From NCBI GenBank assembly GCA_020725115.1, contig DYFR01000016.1, positions 1-64,000 of the forward strand: 64,000 nt of DNA, in the 5' to 3' direction. This document shows, one piece after another, positions 29,732-38,403 of the stretch (position 1 is the stretch's first letter; each line of letters opens with the position of its first letter). The translations under genes were made by a program, and so were the position numbers. The notes under the pieces were generated by a model. The model worked only from the letters and a program-made list of their open reading frames with translations, made no database searches and was not told where the DNA came from. The stretch comes from Thiohalomonas denitrificans (GTDB lineage Bacteria; Pseudomonadota; Gammaproteobacteria; Thiohalomonadales; Thiohalomonadaceae).

Positions 29732-30064
29732 ATGGCAGAGCAGAAGAAATCGACCACCCCACGCAAGAGTTCCACCACCGGCAAGGAAGCGAAGCCCAAG
29801 GCTGCCGCCAAAGCTGCCGCCACCAGGAAGGTTGCCCCCAAAGCTGCTGCTACCGGGAAGGCCGCACCCAAAGCGGCGGCGTCCAAGAGCAGCACCCCAC
29901 GCGCCAGAAAGAACTCCATCAACGAGGAAATGCGCCTGCGCATGGTGCGGGAGGCGGCTTATTACCGCGCCCTCAACCGTGGCTTTAACGGTGGCGCCGA
30001 ACAGGAAGACTGGTTTGCCGCGGAGCATGAAATCGATGTGATGCTGGGGAAACTTACTTCGTAA
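29732..30064 (+). CDS. Ala/Lys-rich histone H1-like protein with DUF2934 tail
   Basis: The 110-aa protein has an N-terminal region (about 5-60) of Lys, Ala, Pro, Ser and Thr in short repeats (KAAATRKVAPKAAAT), like histone H1 or AlgP, and a C-terminal DUF2934 segment (about 64-103, LRMVREAAYYRALNRG then AEHEID). The basic tail suggests binding to DNA or another polyanion. The function of DUF2934 is unknown. It stands alone with its own terminator; no partner is indicated. Confidence 0.82.
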   Translation: MAEQKKSTTPRKSSTTGKEAKPKAAAKAAATRKVAPKAAATGKAAPKAAASKSSTPRARKNSINEEMRLRMVREAAYYRALNRGFNGGAEQEDWFAAEHEIDVMLGKLTS

Positions 30065-30136
30065 GAGTTTCGAATTTCGAGTTGCGAATTTCGGGTTTCG
30101 AACCCACCCCCGGAACTCGAAACCCGGAACTCGAAA
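30063..30136. repeat. GAATTTCGAGTTGCGAATTTC-type inverted repeat
   Basis: Short iterations of GAATTTCG/GGGTTTCGAA on the left and GGAACTCGAAACCCGGAACT on the right form an imperfect palindrome directly after the DUF2934 gene. Seen once in this window. Its left end overlaps the stop codon. Confidence 0.65.
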
Positions 30137-30171
30137 CTGAAAAACGCCGCGCCCACGCGCGGCGTTTTTTT
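30137..30171. terminator. bidirectional terminator between DUF2934 gene and metY
   Basis: AAAACGCCGCGC/GCGCGGCGTTTT stem (30141-30152 with 30157-30168), A run on the left and T run on the right. The right end overlaps the metY stop. Confidence 0.88.
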
Positions 30172-31447
30172 ATTTGGCGGCGACCAGAGCCTGCGTGATA
30201 TCGGCAATGATGTCGTCGACGTGCTCGATGCCGATGGACAGGCGCACCATATCTGCCGATACGCCGGCCGATTTCAGCTCGGCATCGTTGAGCTGGCGGT
30301 GGGTGGTGGTGGCCGGGTGGCAGGCCAGCGACTTGGCATCGCCGATGTTCACCAGGCGCACGATGAGCTGCAGCGCGTCGATGAACTTCGCCCCCGCCTC
30401 GCGCCCGCCGTCGATGCCGAAGGACAGGATGCCGGAGCCGTTGCCGTCGCGCATGTACTTCTGCACCAGCGGGTAGTCGGGCGAGTCGGGCAGGCCGGGA
30501 TAGTTGACCCAGCGCACCTGCGTGTGCCCTTTCAGATACTGCGCCACCTTGAGGGCGTTGGCGCCGTGGCGCTCCATGCGCAGGGCCAGGGTCTCGATGC
30601 CCTGCAATATCAGGAAGGCGTTGAACGGCGACAGCGCGGCGCCCATGTTGCGCAGCGGCACCACGCGACAGCGGCCGATGAAGGCAGCAGCACCGAAGGC
30701 TTCCGTATAGACCACGCCGTGATAGGACGGATCCGGCGTATTGAGCATGGGAAAACGCTGCGCGTTGGCCTTCCAGTCGAACTTGCCGGAATCGACGATG
30801 ATGCCGGCGATGGAGGTGCCGTGACCGCCCATGTACTTGGTCAGGGCGTGCACCACGATGTCGGCACCGTGTTCGATGGGACGGCACAGATAGGGCGAGG
30901 GCACGGTGTTGTCCACCACCAGGGGCACGCCCCTGGCGTGCGCTGCCTCGGCCAGGCGGCCGAAGTCCACCACGTTGGCCGACGGATTACCGATGGATTC
31001 GCAGAACACCAGCTTGGTCTTGTCGTCGATGAGCGCGGCCAGGGCGTCGATATCGTCGTGCGCCGCGAAGCGCACCTGGATGCCCATGCGCGGCAGGGTG
31101 TGGGCGAACAGGTTGTAGGTGCCGCCGTACAGGCGCGCCGTGGTGACGATGTTGTCGCCCACTTCGCACAGCGCCTGCACGGTATAGGTGATCGCCGCCA
31201 TGCCCGAGGCCACCGCCAGGGCCGCCACACCGCCCTCCATCTCCGCCACGCGCTGTTCCAGCACGGCGTTGGTGGGATTCATGATGCGGGTGTAGATGTT
31301 GCCCGGCACCTTGAGGTCGAACAGGTCGGCGCCGTGCTGAGTGTCGTCGAAGGCGTAGGAGGTGGTCTGGTAAATGGGCACCGCCACCGCCTTGGTGGTG
31401 GGGTCGGGGGCATAGCCGCCATGGATGGCGATGGTTTCCAGTTTCAC
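30170..31447 (-). CDS. metY: O-acetylhomoserine sulfhydrylase
   Basis: PLP enzyme that makes homocysteine (or methionine-related thiols) from O-acetylhomoserine and sulfide. The 425-aa protein has the Cys/Met-metabolism family features: YTRIMNPTNAVLEQR (52-66), the PLP lysine K204 in HALTKYMGGHGTS, and the C-terminal SVGIEH-like motif LSIGIEHVDD. The start is GTG 31447, supported by GAGGAG 8 bases upstream and by family N-termini; longer readings run into repeat sequence. Confidence 0.93.
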   Translation of the reverse strand: MKLETIAIHGGYAPDPTTKAVAVPIYQTTSYAFDDTQHGADLFDLKVPGNIYTRIMNPTNAVLEQRVAEMEGGVAALAVASGMAAITYTVQALCEVGDNIVTTARLYGGTYNLFAHTLPRMGIQVRFAAHDDIDALAALIDDKTKLVFCESIGNPSANVVDFGRLAEAAHARGVPLVVDNTVPSPYLCRPIEHGADIVVHALTKYMGGHGTSIAGIIVDSGKFDWKANAQRFPMLNTPDPSYHGVVYTEAFGAAAFIGRCRVVPLRNMGAALSPFNAFLILQGIETLALRMERHGANALKVAQYLKGHTQVRWVNYPGLPDSPDYPLVQKYMRDGNGSGILSFGIDGGREAGAKFIDALQLIVRLVNIGDAKSLACHPATTTHRQLNDAELKSAGVSADMVRLSIGIEHVDDIIADITQALVAAK

Positions 31448-31480
31448 GTCGTGACTCCTCGTTATTAGTGATAAGAGACA

Positions 31481-31671
31481 ACACGTCGCAGAGACGCAGA
31501 GGGCGCAGAGAACGCTCCCCGTATGTAACGGATGTGGTGCAGACTGTCCATATGCCGATGCAACAGCGCCGTTTATTGGGTGTCGGCGGGCAAATGCCCG
31601 TGCAACCACTCCGCCATGAATATGGTCGCCGATAGTGTCTTGACTCTGCGTCTCCGCGTCTCCGCGACAAA
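31481..31671. repeat. inverted repeat family B, copy 2
   Basis: Left arm GTCGCAGAGACGCAGAGGGC (31485-31504) and right arm CTCTGCGTCTCCGCGTCTCC (about 31645-31664) enclose an approximately 140-base centre without a gene. It fills the space between metY and the DedA fusion. Confidence 0.85.
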
Positions 31672-31690
31672 TAGGTTTTAGAATCAACCC

Positions 31691-33646
31691 ATGGACTTCG
31701 GCCTGCTGGATATCGTGCTCGACTGGCTGCGCGCCAACCCGGCCTGGGCCGGCGTGGCGGTGCTGCTCATCGCCTTCGGCGAGTCGCTGGCCCTGGTGGG
31801 GCTGTTCCTGCCCGGCGCGGTGCTGATGTTCGGCGTCGGTGCGCTGGTGGGGGCGGGAGTATTGCCGCTGTGGCCCACCCTGGCCTGGGCGGCGGCGGGG
31901 GCCATCGCCGGCGACGGCGTCAGCTTCTGGCTGGGACGGCACTTCCACCAGCGCATCCGCGTCATGTGGCCGCTGCGCAGCCATCCGGAACTCATCGGAC
32001 GCTCCGTCGACTTCTTCCACCGCCACGGCGGCAAGAGCGTGCTGCTCGGCCGCTTCATCGGGCCGATCCGCCCGGTGATCCCGGTGGTGGCCGGCATGCT
32101 GGAAATGCCGGTGCGCCGCTTCGTGGTGGTTAACGTGATTTCCGGCCTGCTGTGGGCGCCGGTCTACGTGCTGCCCGGTATGGTGTTCGCCGCCTCGCTG
32201 GGCCTCGCCGCCGAGGTGGCGACGCGGCTGGCGCTGCTGCTCGGCACGCTGTTGCTGCTGCTGTTCCTGGTGCTGTGGCTGACGCGCCGGCTGTTCGAGT
32301 TTTGGCACCGCCACGCCTACCACCTGCTGCGCAGCGGCCTGCTCTGGGCCGAGCGCCACCCCCACCTCGGCCACCTGCCCGCCGCGCTGCTCGACCCGGC
32401 CCACCCCGAGGCGCGCGGCCTGAGCCTGCTCGGCCTGCTGCTGTTACTGGCCGGCGCCACGCTGCTGTGGACAGCGCAGGCACTGGGCGGCGGGCCGCTG
32501 CCGGATCTGGACGAGGCAGTGCGCCACGGCCTGGAGGCGCTGCGTACACCGTGGGCGGATCGGCTGCTGCTGCCCCTCGCGACCCTGGGCGCGCCGCTCA
32601 CCCTGTTGCCGCTGTTCGGCGCCGTGTTGTGCTGGCTCCTGCTCCGCCGCCAGTGGCAGGCCGCCAGTCACTGGCTCGCGGCAGCCTTGTTCGCACTCCT
32701 GTTCGCCCTGCTGCAGGGACTGACTCCCGCGGGCGTTGCTCCGGGCAAGACCGTGGTGGCCGCCGCCGCCATCTACGGCTTTCTCGCCGTGCTGCTCACT
32801 CGCGGCAGCGGCGAGCGCTGGCACTGGCTGACCTATAGCGCCATGGCCCTGCTGCTGGCATTGATCGGCTTTGCCCACCTGTACCTGGATAGTCAGCCGC
32901 TGTCGGCGGTGCTGATCGGTCTGTCGCTGGGACTGCTTTGGGCCACCCTGCTCGGCATTGCCTGGCTGCGCCACCCGGCAGGTCGGCCCGCCGCACGCCC
33001 GCTGCTGACGGTGGCACTGCTGACGGTGCTCATGGCGGGGGGCTGGTATCGGACTCACCAGTTCGAGATCGATCGCGCGCAGCAGGCCGTCATCGCCATG
33101 GAGCACCCCATGGATGCCGCACACTGGCTGCAACAGGGCTGGGAAACCCTGCCTGCCGAACGCGACGACGTGCGCCACCGCCGCAGCCATCCGCTCACCG
33201 TGCAATACCCCGGCGAACTGGCGGCACTGCAACAGGTATTGGAGAAGCTGGGCTGGCGGAAACCCATCGCCCTCGATGCCCTGAGCTGGCTGCAATGGCT
33301 CAACCTCTCTGCCGGGCCGGCCGAATTGCCGGTACTGCCCCAGGTTCATGCCGGCCATCACCAGCAGCTGCTGCTGATCCGTCCCGCGCCGGACGGCCGC
33401 CGTCTGCAGACCCTGCGGCTGTGGTCCAGCGGACTGCGACTGCAACCGGGCGACACCCCGCTGTGGATCGGCAATAGCGCCTGGCTGGAGAGCGAGCGCC
33501 TGCTGGGCAGCTTTGCCATACCGCGCACACTGGAGGATTTCACCGCGCCGCTGCAGCAGCTGAGGGAGGATCTGCTCGTCGCCGGCTGGAAGGTGACGGT
33601 GGTGCGGCGGGAGGATGGTCGGCAGGTGGTGTTGGTGCAGCCGTAA
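31691..33646 (+). CDS. DedA / degenerate PAP2 / LssY C-terminal fusion membrane protein
   Basis: Three-part inner-membrane protein of 651 aa. Residues about 20-200 are a DedA (VTT) domain with the typical E31, D75 and GRFIGPIRP (120-128). Residues about 245-430 form several helices in the position of a PAP2 phosphatase, but the expected KxxxxxxRP, SGH and R-x5-H residues are absent (PGK at 351-353; H396 and Q402 instead). Residues about 455-645 match an LssY C-terminal domain. DedA proteins support lipid-carrier recycling and proton-motive force; LssY occurs in a secretion-linked cluster of Legionella. The role here is unknown. Confidence 0.85.
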   Translation: MDFGLLDIVLDWLRANPAWAGVAVLLIAFGESLALVGLFLPGAVLMFGVGALVGAGVLPLWPTLAWAAAGAIAGDGVSFWLGRHFHQRIRVMWPLRSHPELIGRSVDFFHRHGGKSVLLGRFIGPIRPVIPVVAGMLEMPVRRFVVVNVISGLLWAPVYVLPGMVFAASLGLAAEVATRLALLLGTLLLLLFLVLWLTRRLFEFWHRHAYHLLRSGLLWAERHPHLGHLPAALLDPAHPEARGLSLLGLLLLLAGATLLWTAQALGGGPLPDLDEAVRHGLEALRTPWADRLLLPLATLGAPLTLLPLFGAVLCWLLLRRQWQAASHWLAAALFALLFALLQGLTPAGVAPGKTVVAAAAIYGFLAVLLTRGSGERWHWLTYSAMALLLALIGFAHLYLDSQPLSAVLIGLSLGLLWATLLGIAWLRHPAGRPAARPLLTVALLTVLMAGGWYRTHQFEIDRAQQAVIAMEHPMDAAHWLQQGWETLPAERDDVRHRRSHPLTVQYPGELAALQQVLEKLGWRKPIALDALSWLQWLNLSAGPAELPVLPQVHAGHHQQLLLIRPAPDGRRLQTLRLWSSGLRLQPGDTPLWIGNSAWLESERLLGSFAIPRTLEDFTAPLQQLREDLLVAGWKVTVVRREDGRQVVLVQP

Positions 33647-33676
33647 GGCGATGACGCAGGCGCGGGGAACGCGTTC

Positions 33677-34264
33677 TCATACAAAATCCCCGCTCTCCAT
33701 CACGGCGCGCAAACGCTCCAGCCGCGCCAGCGGTTCGTCCAGTTGCAACAGGTATTGCTTCAGTTCCAGTTTGAGCGGCAGGAGTTCGGTAAGGCGGGCA
33801 CCGAGCCAGGCGGCATCATCGTACCGGCGCGGCAGTTTGGCGTAGGGAAAGTCGAGCTGATCCAGGATGCCCTGCAGCAGTTGGGCCAGATGCTGATAGT
33901 CCTCCGGCACCGCGCAGGACGGCTCCGGCATCAGCAACTCCACCTCGGCCCGGATCAGCTGGTTGGACTGCACCTGGCTGGAGAGGATACGGAAACGCTG
34001 CTCGCCGCTGACGTTGATGCCGAGCAGTCCGTCATCGCGGCGATCGAACCAGCTGATGCGTGCCAGCGTGCCGACCTCGTAGGTACTCGCCGCGGCACCG
34101 ATCTCCTTGCCCTCGCGGATCAGGCAGATGCCAAAACCGCCGTCCTGCCGCAGGCAATCGCTCACCATGTCGAGATAGCGCGGCTCGAAGATGCGCAGCG
34201 GCAGGACGCCGCCGGGGAACAGGACGGTGTGCAGGGGAAACAGCGGAATGTTCTGCCTGCGCAT
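33677..34264 (-). CDS. LON substrate-binding domain protein
   Basis: The 195-aa protein is a free-standing N-terminal domain of Lon protease (LPLFPLHTVLFPGGVLPLRIFEPRY start pattern, in part at 7-28), without ATPase or protease parts. Such proteins are common in Proteobacteria; the function is not established. It lies 9 bases downstream of ubiX on the same strand, so both are probably co-transcribed. Confidence 0.9.
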   Translation of the reverse strand: MRRQNIPLFPLHTVLFPGGVLPLRIFEPRYLDMVSDCLRQDGGFGICLIREGKEIGAAASTYEVGTLARISWFDRRDDGLLGINVSGEQRFRILSSQVQSNQLIRAEVELLMPEPSCAVPEDYQHLAQLLQGILDQLDFPYAKLPRRYDDAAWLGARLTELLPLKLELKQYLLQLDEPLARLERLRAVMESGDFV

Positions 34265-34273
34265 GGTGCGTGC

Positions 34274-34879
34274 CTAATCGCCCCAGCGCGGGGCGAGCTG
34301 CTGATCCAGGCCGAGATGGTCGAGGATACGCGCCACCACGAAATCCACCAGGTCGGACACCTGCTGCGGCCGATGATAGAAGCCGGGCGCGGCCGGCATC
34401 ACGGTGACGCCGAGGCGGGCCAGGGTGAGCATGTGTTCCAGATGGATGGCCGACAGCGGCATCTCGCGCGGCACGATGATCAACTGGCGTCGCTCCTTCA
34501 GCATCACGTCGGCGGCACGCTCGATGAGATTGTTGCTGGCCCCGGTGGCGATGGCCGACAGGGTGCCGGTGGAACAGGGACACACCACCATCGCCCGCGG
34601 CGCATTGGAACCGCTGGCCACCGGTGCCAGCCACTGATCCTTGCCGAACACCTGCAACTGCCCCGGTGCCGCCGCATACATGCCGCTGAAAAAGGCCTGC
34701 ATCTCCTCCGGCCGCCCCGGTACCTTGAGATCGGTTTCCGTCGCCAGCACCACCTGCGCCGGACTCGACACCATCAGATACACCGGCTGCCCCGCCTCGA
34801 TCAGGCACTGCAACAGGCGCAGGCCATAGGGCGCGCCGGAGGCGCCGGTCATGGCCAGACTGATGGCGTCGCGGCTCAT
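34274..34879 (-). CDS. ubiX: flavin prenyltransferase UbiX
   Basis: Makes prenylated FMN, the cofactor of UbiD decarboxylase in ubiquinone synthesis. The 201-aa protein has the Rossmann-like start [15 protein letters not shown], the [21 protein letters not shown] core and the [15 protein letters not shown] segment typical of UbiX/Pad1. The ATG at 34879 is preferred to a TTG three codons earlier. No ubiD is in the window. Confidence 0.94.
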   Translation of the reverse strand: MSRDAISLAMTGASGAPYGLRLLQCLIEAGQPVYLMVSSPAQVVLATETDLKVPGRPEEMQAFFSGMYAAAPGQLQVFGKDQWLAPVASGSNAPRAMVVCPCSTGTLSAIATGASNNLIERAADVMLKERRQLIIVPREMPLSAIHLEHMLTLARLGVTVMPAAPGFYHRPQQVSDLVDFVVARILDHLGLDQQLAPRWGD

Positions 34880-34894
34880 CGGATCCAAAACCCC

Positions 34895-35040
34895 ATGTCG
34901 CAGAGACGCAGAGACGCAGAGATAAACGATTCGCTCATACCCGTGGTCTCGAATGGCTGCGGGTTGACCGACGGAACGCTCGCGCGATATTTAACCGTTA
35001 TTAACATTCTCTGCGCCTCTGCGCCTCTGCGGCAGGTGTT
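34895..35040. repeat. inverted repeat family B, copy 3 (extends into mpl)
   Basis: Left arm TGTCGCAGAGACGCAGAGAC (from 34896), right arm CTCTGCGCCTCTGCGCCTCT (35008-35027) continuing GCGGCAGG. The right arm encodes the last residues of mpl (PAAEAQRRREC) and its stop. Confidence 0.85.
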
Positions 35041-36392
35041 GATTGTTCTAAGGCTGCCAGCAGCTTGGCATGGATGCCGCCGAAACCGCCGTTGCTCATC
35101 ACCAGCACGTGGTCGCCGGGGCGGGCCGCGGCGCGCACGGCGGCGACGATGGCATCGATATCAGCGTAGACGATACCCCGCTCTCCGAGAGATGCGGTTG
35201 CGGCGCCCAGATCCCAACCCAGGTCGCTGGGATGATAGAGGAACACCAGGTCGGCGGCGGCCAGGGACGGCCCCAGGGTGTCGCGGTGCACGCCGAGGCG
35301 CATGGTGTTGGAGCGCGGCTCCAGCACCGCCAGGATGCGCGCCGCGCCGACCCGCTTGCGCAGGCCGGCCAGGGTGGTTTCGATGGCGGTGGGGTGATGG
35401 GCAAAGTCGTCGTACACCGCCACCTCGCCGGCCACGCCGCGCAGTTCCAGCCGGCGCCGCACGTTCTTGAACTCACCCAGCGCCGCGCAGGCCTGCGCCG
35501 CCGGCACCCCGGCATGGCGCGCCGCGCCGATGGCGGCGAGGGCATTGCTGACGTTGTGCCGGCCGAGCAGCTCCCACTGCACCTCGCCCTGCACCATACC
35601 GTTCCAGGCCACATCAAACCGGCTGCCGTCCTCGGTGCGCAGCTTTGCACTCCAGCCGTCGCCATCGCCGAATTTTTCCACCGGCGTCCAGCAGCCCATC
35701 TTCAGTACCCGTGCCAGCGCCGCATCTTCTGCCGGCGCCAGGATCAGCCCCTGCCCCGGCACGGTACGCACCAGATGATGGAACTGCCGCTCGATGGCGG
35801 CGAGGTCGGGAAAGATATCGGCGTGGTCGTATTCCAGGTTGTTGAGGATCGCCGTGCGCGGCCGGTAGTGCACGAACTTGGAGCGCTTGTCGAAGAAGGC
35901 GGTGTCGTATTCGTCCGCCTCCACCACGAAAAATGGCGTGTCGCCGGCGCGGGCGGAGAGACCGAAGTTGTGCGGCACGCCGCCGATGAGAAAGCCCGGC
36001 GCCATGCCGGCGTACTCGAGAATCCAGGCCAGCATGGCGGCGGTGGTGGTCTTGCCGTGGGTCCCGGCGACGGCCAGCACCCACTTGTCACGCAGCACGT
36101 GCTCGGCCAGCCACTGCGGCCCGGAGGTGTAGGGGATGTTGCGGTTCAGCACGTGCTCCACCGCCGCATTGCCGCGCGACAGGGCATTGCCGATCACCAC
36201 CATGTCGGTGTGGGCGGGAATGCCCGCCGGCGCATAGCCTTCAGTGAGGTCGATACCCGCCGCGGCGAGCTGTTCGCTCATGGGCGGGTAGACACCGGCG
36301 TCCTGGCCCGACACCGTATGGCCGGCGGCGCGCGCCAAAAGCGCAATGCCGCCCATGAAGGTGCCGCAGATGCCGAGGATATGTATGTGCAT
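35001..36392 (-). CDS. mpl: UDP-N-acetylmuramate:L-alanyl-gamma-D-glutamyl-meso-diaminopimelate ligase
   Basis: Recycles tripeptide released from peptidoglycan by joining it to UDP-MurNAc. The 463-aa Mur-ligase family protein begins HIHILGICGTFMGGIALLA, has the ATP-binding GTHGKTTTAAM (110-120), the EADEYDTAFFDKRSKF segment and the DDFAHHPTAIETTL motif of Mpl. The last dozen residues (STPAAEAQRRREC) are encoded by a family B repeat, so the natural C-terminus was probably replaced or extended. The ATG at 36392 is chosen; upstream in-frame codons come from a family C repeat. Together with anmK this shows an active wall-recycling pathway. Confidence 0.94.
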   Translation of the reverse strand: MHIHILGICGTFMGGIALLARAAGHTVSGQDAGVYPPMSEQLAAAGIDLTEGYAPAGIPAHTDMVVIGNALSRGNAAVEHVLNRNIPYTSGPQWLAEHVLRDKWVLAVAGTHGKTTTAAMLAWILEYAGMAPGFLIGGVPHNFGLSARAGDTPFFVVEADEYDTAFFDKRSKFVHYRPRTAILNNLEYDHADIFPDLAAIERQFHHLVRTVPGQGLILAPAEDAALARVLKMGCWTPVEKFGDGDGWSAKLRTEDGSRFDVAWNGMVQGEVQWELLGRHNVSNALAAIGAARHAGVPAAQACAALGEFKNVRRRLELRGVAGEVAVYDDFAHHPTAIETTLAGLRKRVGAARILAVLEPRSNTMRLGVHRDTLGPSLAAADLVFLYHPSDLGWDLGAATASLGERGIVYADIDAIVAAVRAAARPGDHVLVMSNGGFGGIHAKLLAALEQSTPAAEAQRRREC

Positions 36393-36413
36393 GGAACTCC
36401 GCCTTGCTTTAAT

Positions 36414-36512
36414 CAGATACAAGAGGAAAGAGGAAAGATACAAGGGAATTCAAAACGGCACGAGCGCAGCGAGTTCATCCCCTTGTATCTTGTCACTTGT
36501 ATCTTGTATCTC
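36414..36512. repeat. inverted repeat family C, copy 2
   Basis: AGATACAAGAGGAAAGAGGA on the left and CTTGTATCTTGTCACTTGTA on the right, with the inner GAGCGCAGCGAGTTC core in opposite orientation to copy 1. Located upstream of mpl and downstream of the next gene. Confidence 0.82.
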
Positions 36513-36516
36513 GGTG

Positions 36517-37053
36517 TCAGACCACCAGCCCCATCATGCTGTAGGCGAGAAAGGTGTAGCCGAGGGCGAACAGCAAAGCGATACCCTGATTGACCTCCAG
36601 GGCGTGGCGCAGGATATGTACCGTCACCACCACGCTCCACACGATCACCACCAGCGACAGCAACGAAGGCACGGCGCGCGCGCTGTCGCCCTCCGCGGCA
36701 TAGAACCAGGCCGTGAGCGGCAGGGCCAGCAGACCCAGCACGATCTCGCAGCCGGCCAGTGCGGTGGCCGTCTGTTGCAGGCGCTGCGGCTTGCGGTGCA
36801 CCAGCAACAGGCCCTGCACCACGCCCAGCAGCAACACGGTGCCGAGCACCGCCGCCAGCAGGGATTGCGCCAGGGGCAGGGTGAACAGGGCAAACACCAG
36901 CCCCAGCAGCGCATGCGTCAGCAGCGTGAGCAGGAGCAGGAAGCGTGATGCAGGCAGTTGCTGCGGCCCGGCGCGCAGCCGGCAGATGTCCATGAATATC
37001 TTGAGCAATTGTTCCATCGTGCGGGGTTCCAGCACCGTAGCGGCGAGGCCCAT
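36517..37053 (-). CDS. small integral membrane protein, unknown function
   Basis: The 178-aa protein has four to five predicted membrane helices (about 36-56, 62-82, 98-117, 125-145 and 155-172). It is likely an inner-membrane protein of the Yip1-like or four-helix type, with no recognisable catalytic motif. The start at 37053 is supported by AAAGG five bases upstream; an ATG at 37017 would remove 12 residues. It is divergent from rnd, 82 bases apart. No function is proposed. Confidence 0.7.
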   Translation of the reverse strand: MGLAATVLEPRTMEQLLKIFMDICRLRAGPQQLPASRFLLLLTLLTHALLGLVFALFTLPLAQSLLAAVLGTVLLLGVVQGLLLVHRKPQRLQQTATALAGCEIVLGLLALPLTAWFYAAEGDSARAVPSLLSLVVIVWSVVVTVHILRHALEVNQGIALLFALGYTFLAYSMMGLVV

Positions 37054-37135
37054 GATACCTTTCGTCTCGCTGCGGCAGCAATGCACGGCCGGGCACCGTA
37101 TACTTGGCGCACTTTCCGCGAACCACGAGCCGCCC

Positions 37136-38290
37136 ATGTCCGTACCGTATATCGACAATCCCACCGATCTCGCCACCTACTGTCGTGAACTGCGCACGCA
37201 TGACTGGTTCGCCATCGACACCGAATTCATGCGCGAGAAGAGCTATTACCCGCAACTGTGCCTGATCCAGATCGCCACCCCGGATGGTGCCGTGTGCATC
37301 GACCCCTTCGGCATCGACGACCTCGGCCCGCTGCTGGAACTGCTGTACGACCCGGCCATCCTCAAGGTATTTCATGCGGCGCGGCAGGACCTGGAGATAT
37401 TCCACGTCATGCGCGGCACGCCGCCCGCGCCGGTGTTCGACACCCAGCTTGCCGCCACCCTGCTCGGCCACGGCGATCAAGTAGGCTACGGCGCGCTGGT
37501 GAAGGAGACCCTGGGCGTGGAACTGGAAAAGGCCCACAGCCGGGCCGACTGGAGCCTGCGCCCGCTCACCCCGGAACAACTGGAATACGCCGCCGACGAT
37601 GTGCGCTATCTGGTGCAGGTGTATGAAAAGCAGCGCGCCGCGCTGGAGCAGAACGGCCGCCTGCCCTGGCTGGCGGAGGACTTCGCCGCACTGTCCGACC
37701 CGCGCACCTATGAAAATCCGCCGCAGGAGGCCTGGCGCCGCATCAAGGGCGTCAATTTCCTCAAGGGCGTACAGCTCGCCGTGCTGCAACAGGTCGCCGC
37801 CTGGCGCGAACAGGTGGCCCAGGACTCCGATCGGCCGCGGCGCTGGGTGCTGAAGGACGAGGTGATGTTCGACATGGCCAAGCTGATGCCGGACAGCCTG
37901 GACAAGCTCGGCCGCATTCGTGGCCTGGAAAAGGGCACCGTGGAACGCAACGGCAAACGCCTGCTGGAGCTGATCCAGCAGGGCCGCAAGATGCCGAAGG
38001 AAGACTGGCCGCAACTGGAGACCACCGTACGCCTGGCGCCGGAACAGGAGGCGCTGGTCGACGCCATGATGGCACTGGTGCGGCTGCGCGCCCAGCAACA
38101 TCAGGTCAGCGTCCCCACCCTGGCGCCGCGGCGCGAGGTAGAGCGTTTACTTGGTGACGATCCCGAGGCCGCACTGCGCCACGGCTGGCGCGCGCAACTG
38201 GCGGGCCACGATCTGGAGCGGCTGCTGCGCGGCGAGCTGTTCCTGCACATACGACAGGGCCGCCTCGAAGCGGAAGAAAGCGGCATATGA
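37136..38290 (+). CDS. rnd: ribonuclease D
   Basis: 3'-5' exoribonuclease that trims tRNA and other small RNA ends. The 384-aa protein has the DEDDy exonuclease domain: D28 and E30 in AIDTEFMREKSYYPQLCLIQ (26-45), HAARQDLEIF, and YAADDVRYL with the catalytic tyrosine-type third motif, followed by two HRDC-like helical domains. The ATG at 37136 fits the family start (MSVPYIDNPTDL). Family B repeat follows the stop. Confidence 0.95.
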   Translation: MSVPYIDNPTDLATYCRELRTHDWFAIDTEFMREKSYYPQLCLIQIATPDGAVCIDPFGIDDLGPLLELLYDPAILKVFHAARQDLEIFHVMRGTPPAPVFDTQLAATLLGHGDQVGYGALVKETLGVELEKAHSRADWSLRPLTPEQLEYAADDVRYLVQVYEKQRAALEQNGRLPWLAEDFAALSDPRTYENPPQEAWRRIKGVNFLKGVQLAVLQQVAAWREQVAQDSDRPRRWVLKDEVMFDMAKLMPDSLDKLGRIRGLEKGTVERNGKRLLELIQQGRKMPKEDWPQLETTVRLAPEQEALVDAMMALVRLRAQQHQVSVPTLAPRREVERLLGDDPEAALRHGWRAQLAGHDLERLLRGELFLHIRQGRLEAEESGI

Positions 38291-38301
38291 ACGACGCAAA
38301 C

Positions 38302-38370
38302 ATCTGCCGCGGAGGCGCAGAGGCGCAGAGTTCCACTCATTTCATACTCTGCGTCTCCGCGTCTCTGCGC
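38302..38370. repeat. inverted repeat family B, copy 4
   Basis: CTGCCGCGGAGGCGCAGAGG (38304-38323) paired with CTCTGCGTCTCCGCGTCTCT (38348-38367), short centre. It fills the gap between rnd and the cardiolipin synthase gene. Confidence 0.85.
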
Positions 38371-38403
38371 TGGTTTGTGATCTTTGCCCTCAGATAACCC
38401 ACC

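Noticed and set aside
31448..32404. N-terminal extension of metY to 744 aa
   Set aside because: The extra part is encoded by repeat sequence and by antisense of the DedA fusion; the GTG at 31447 with GAGGAG fits the family.
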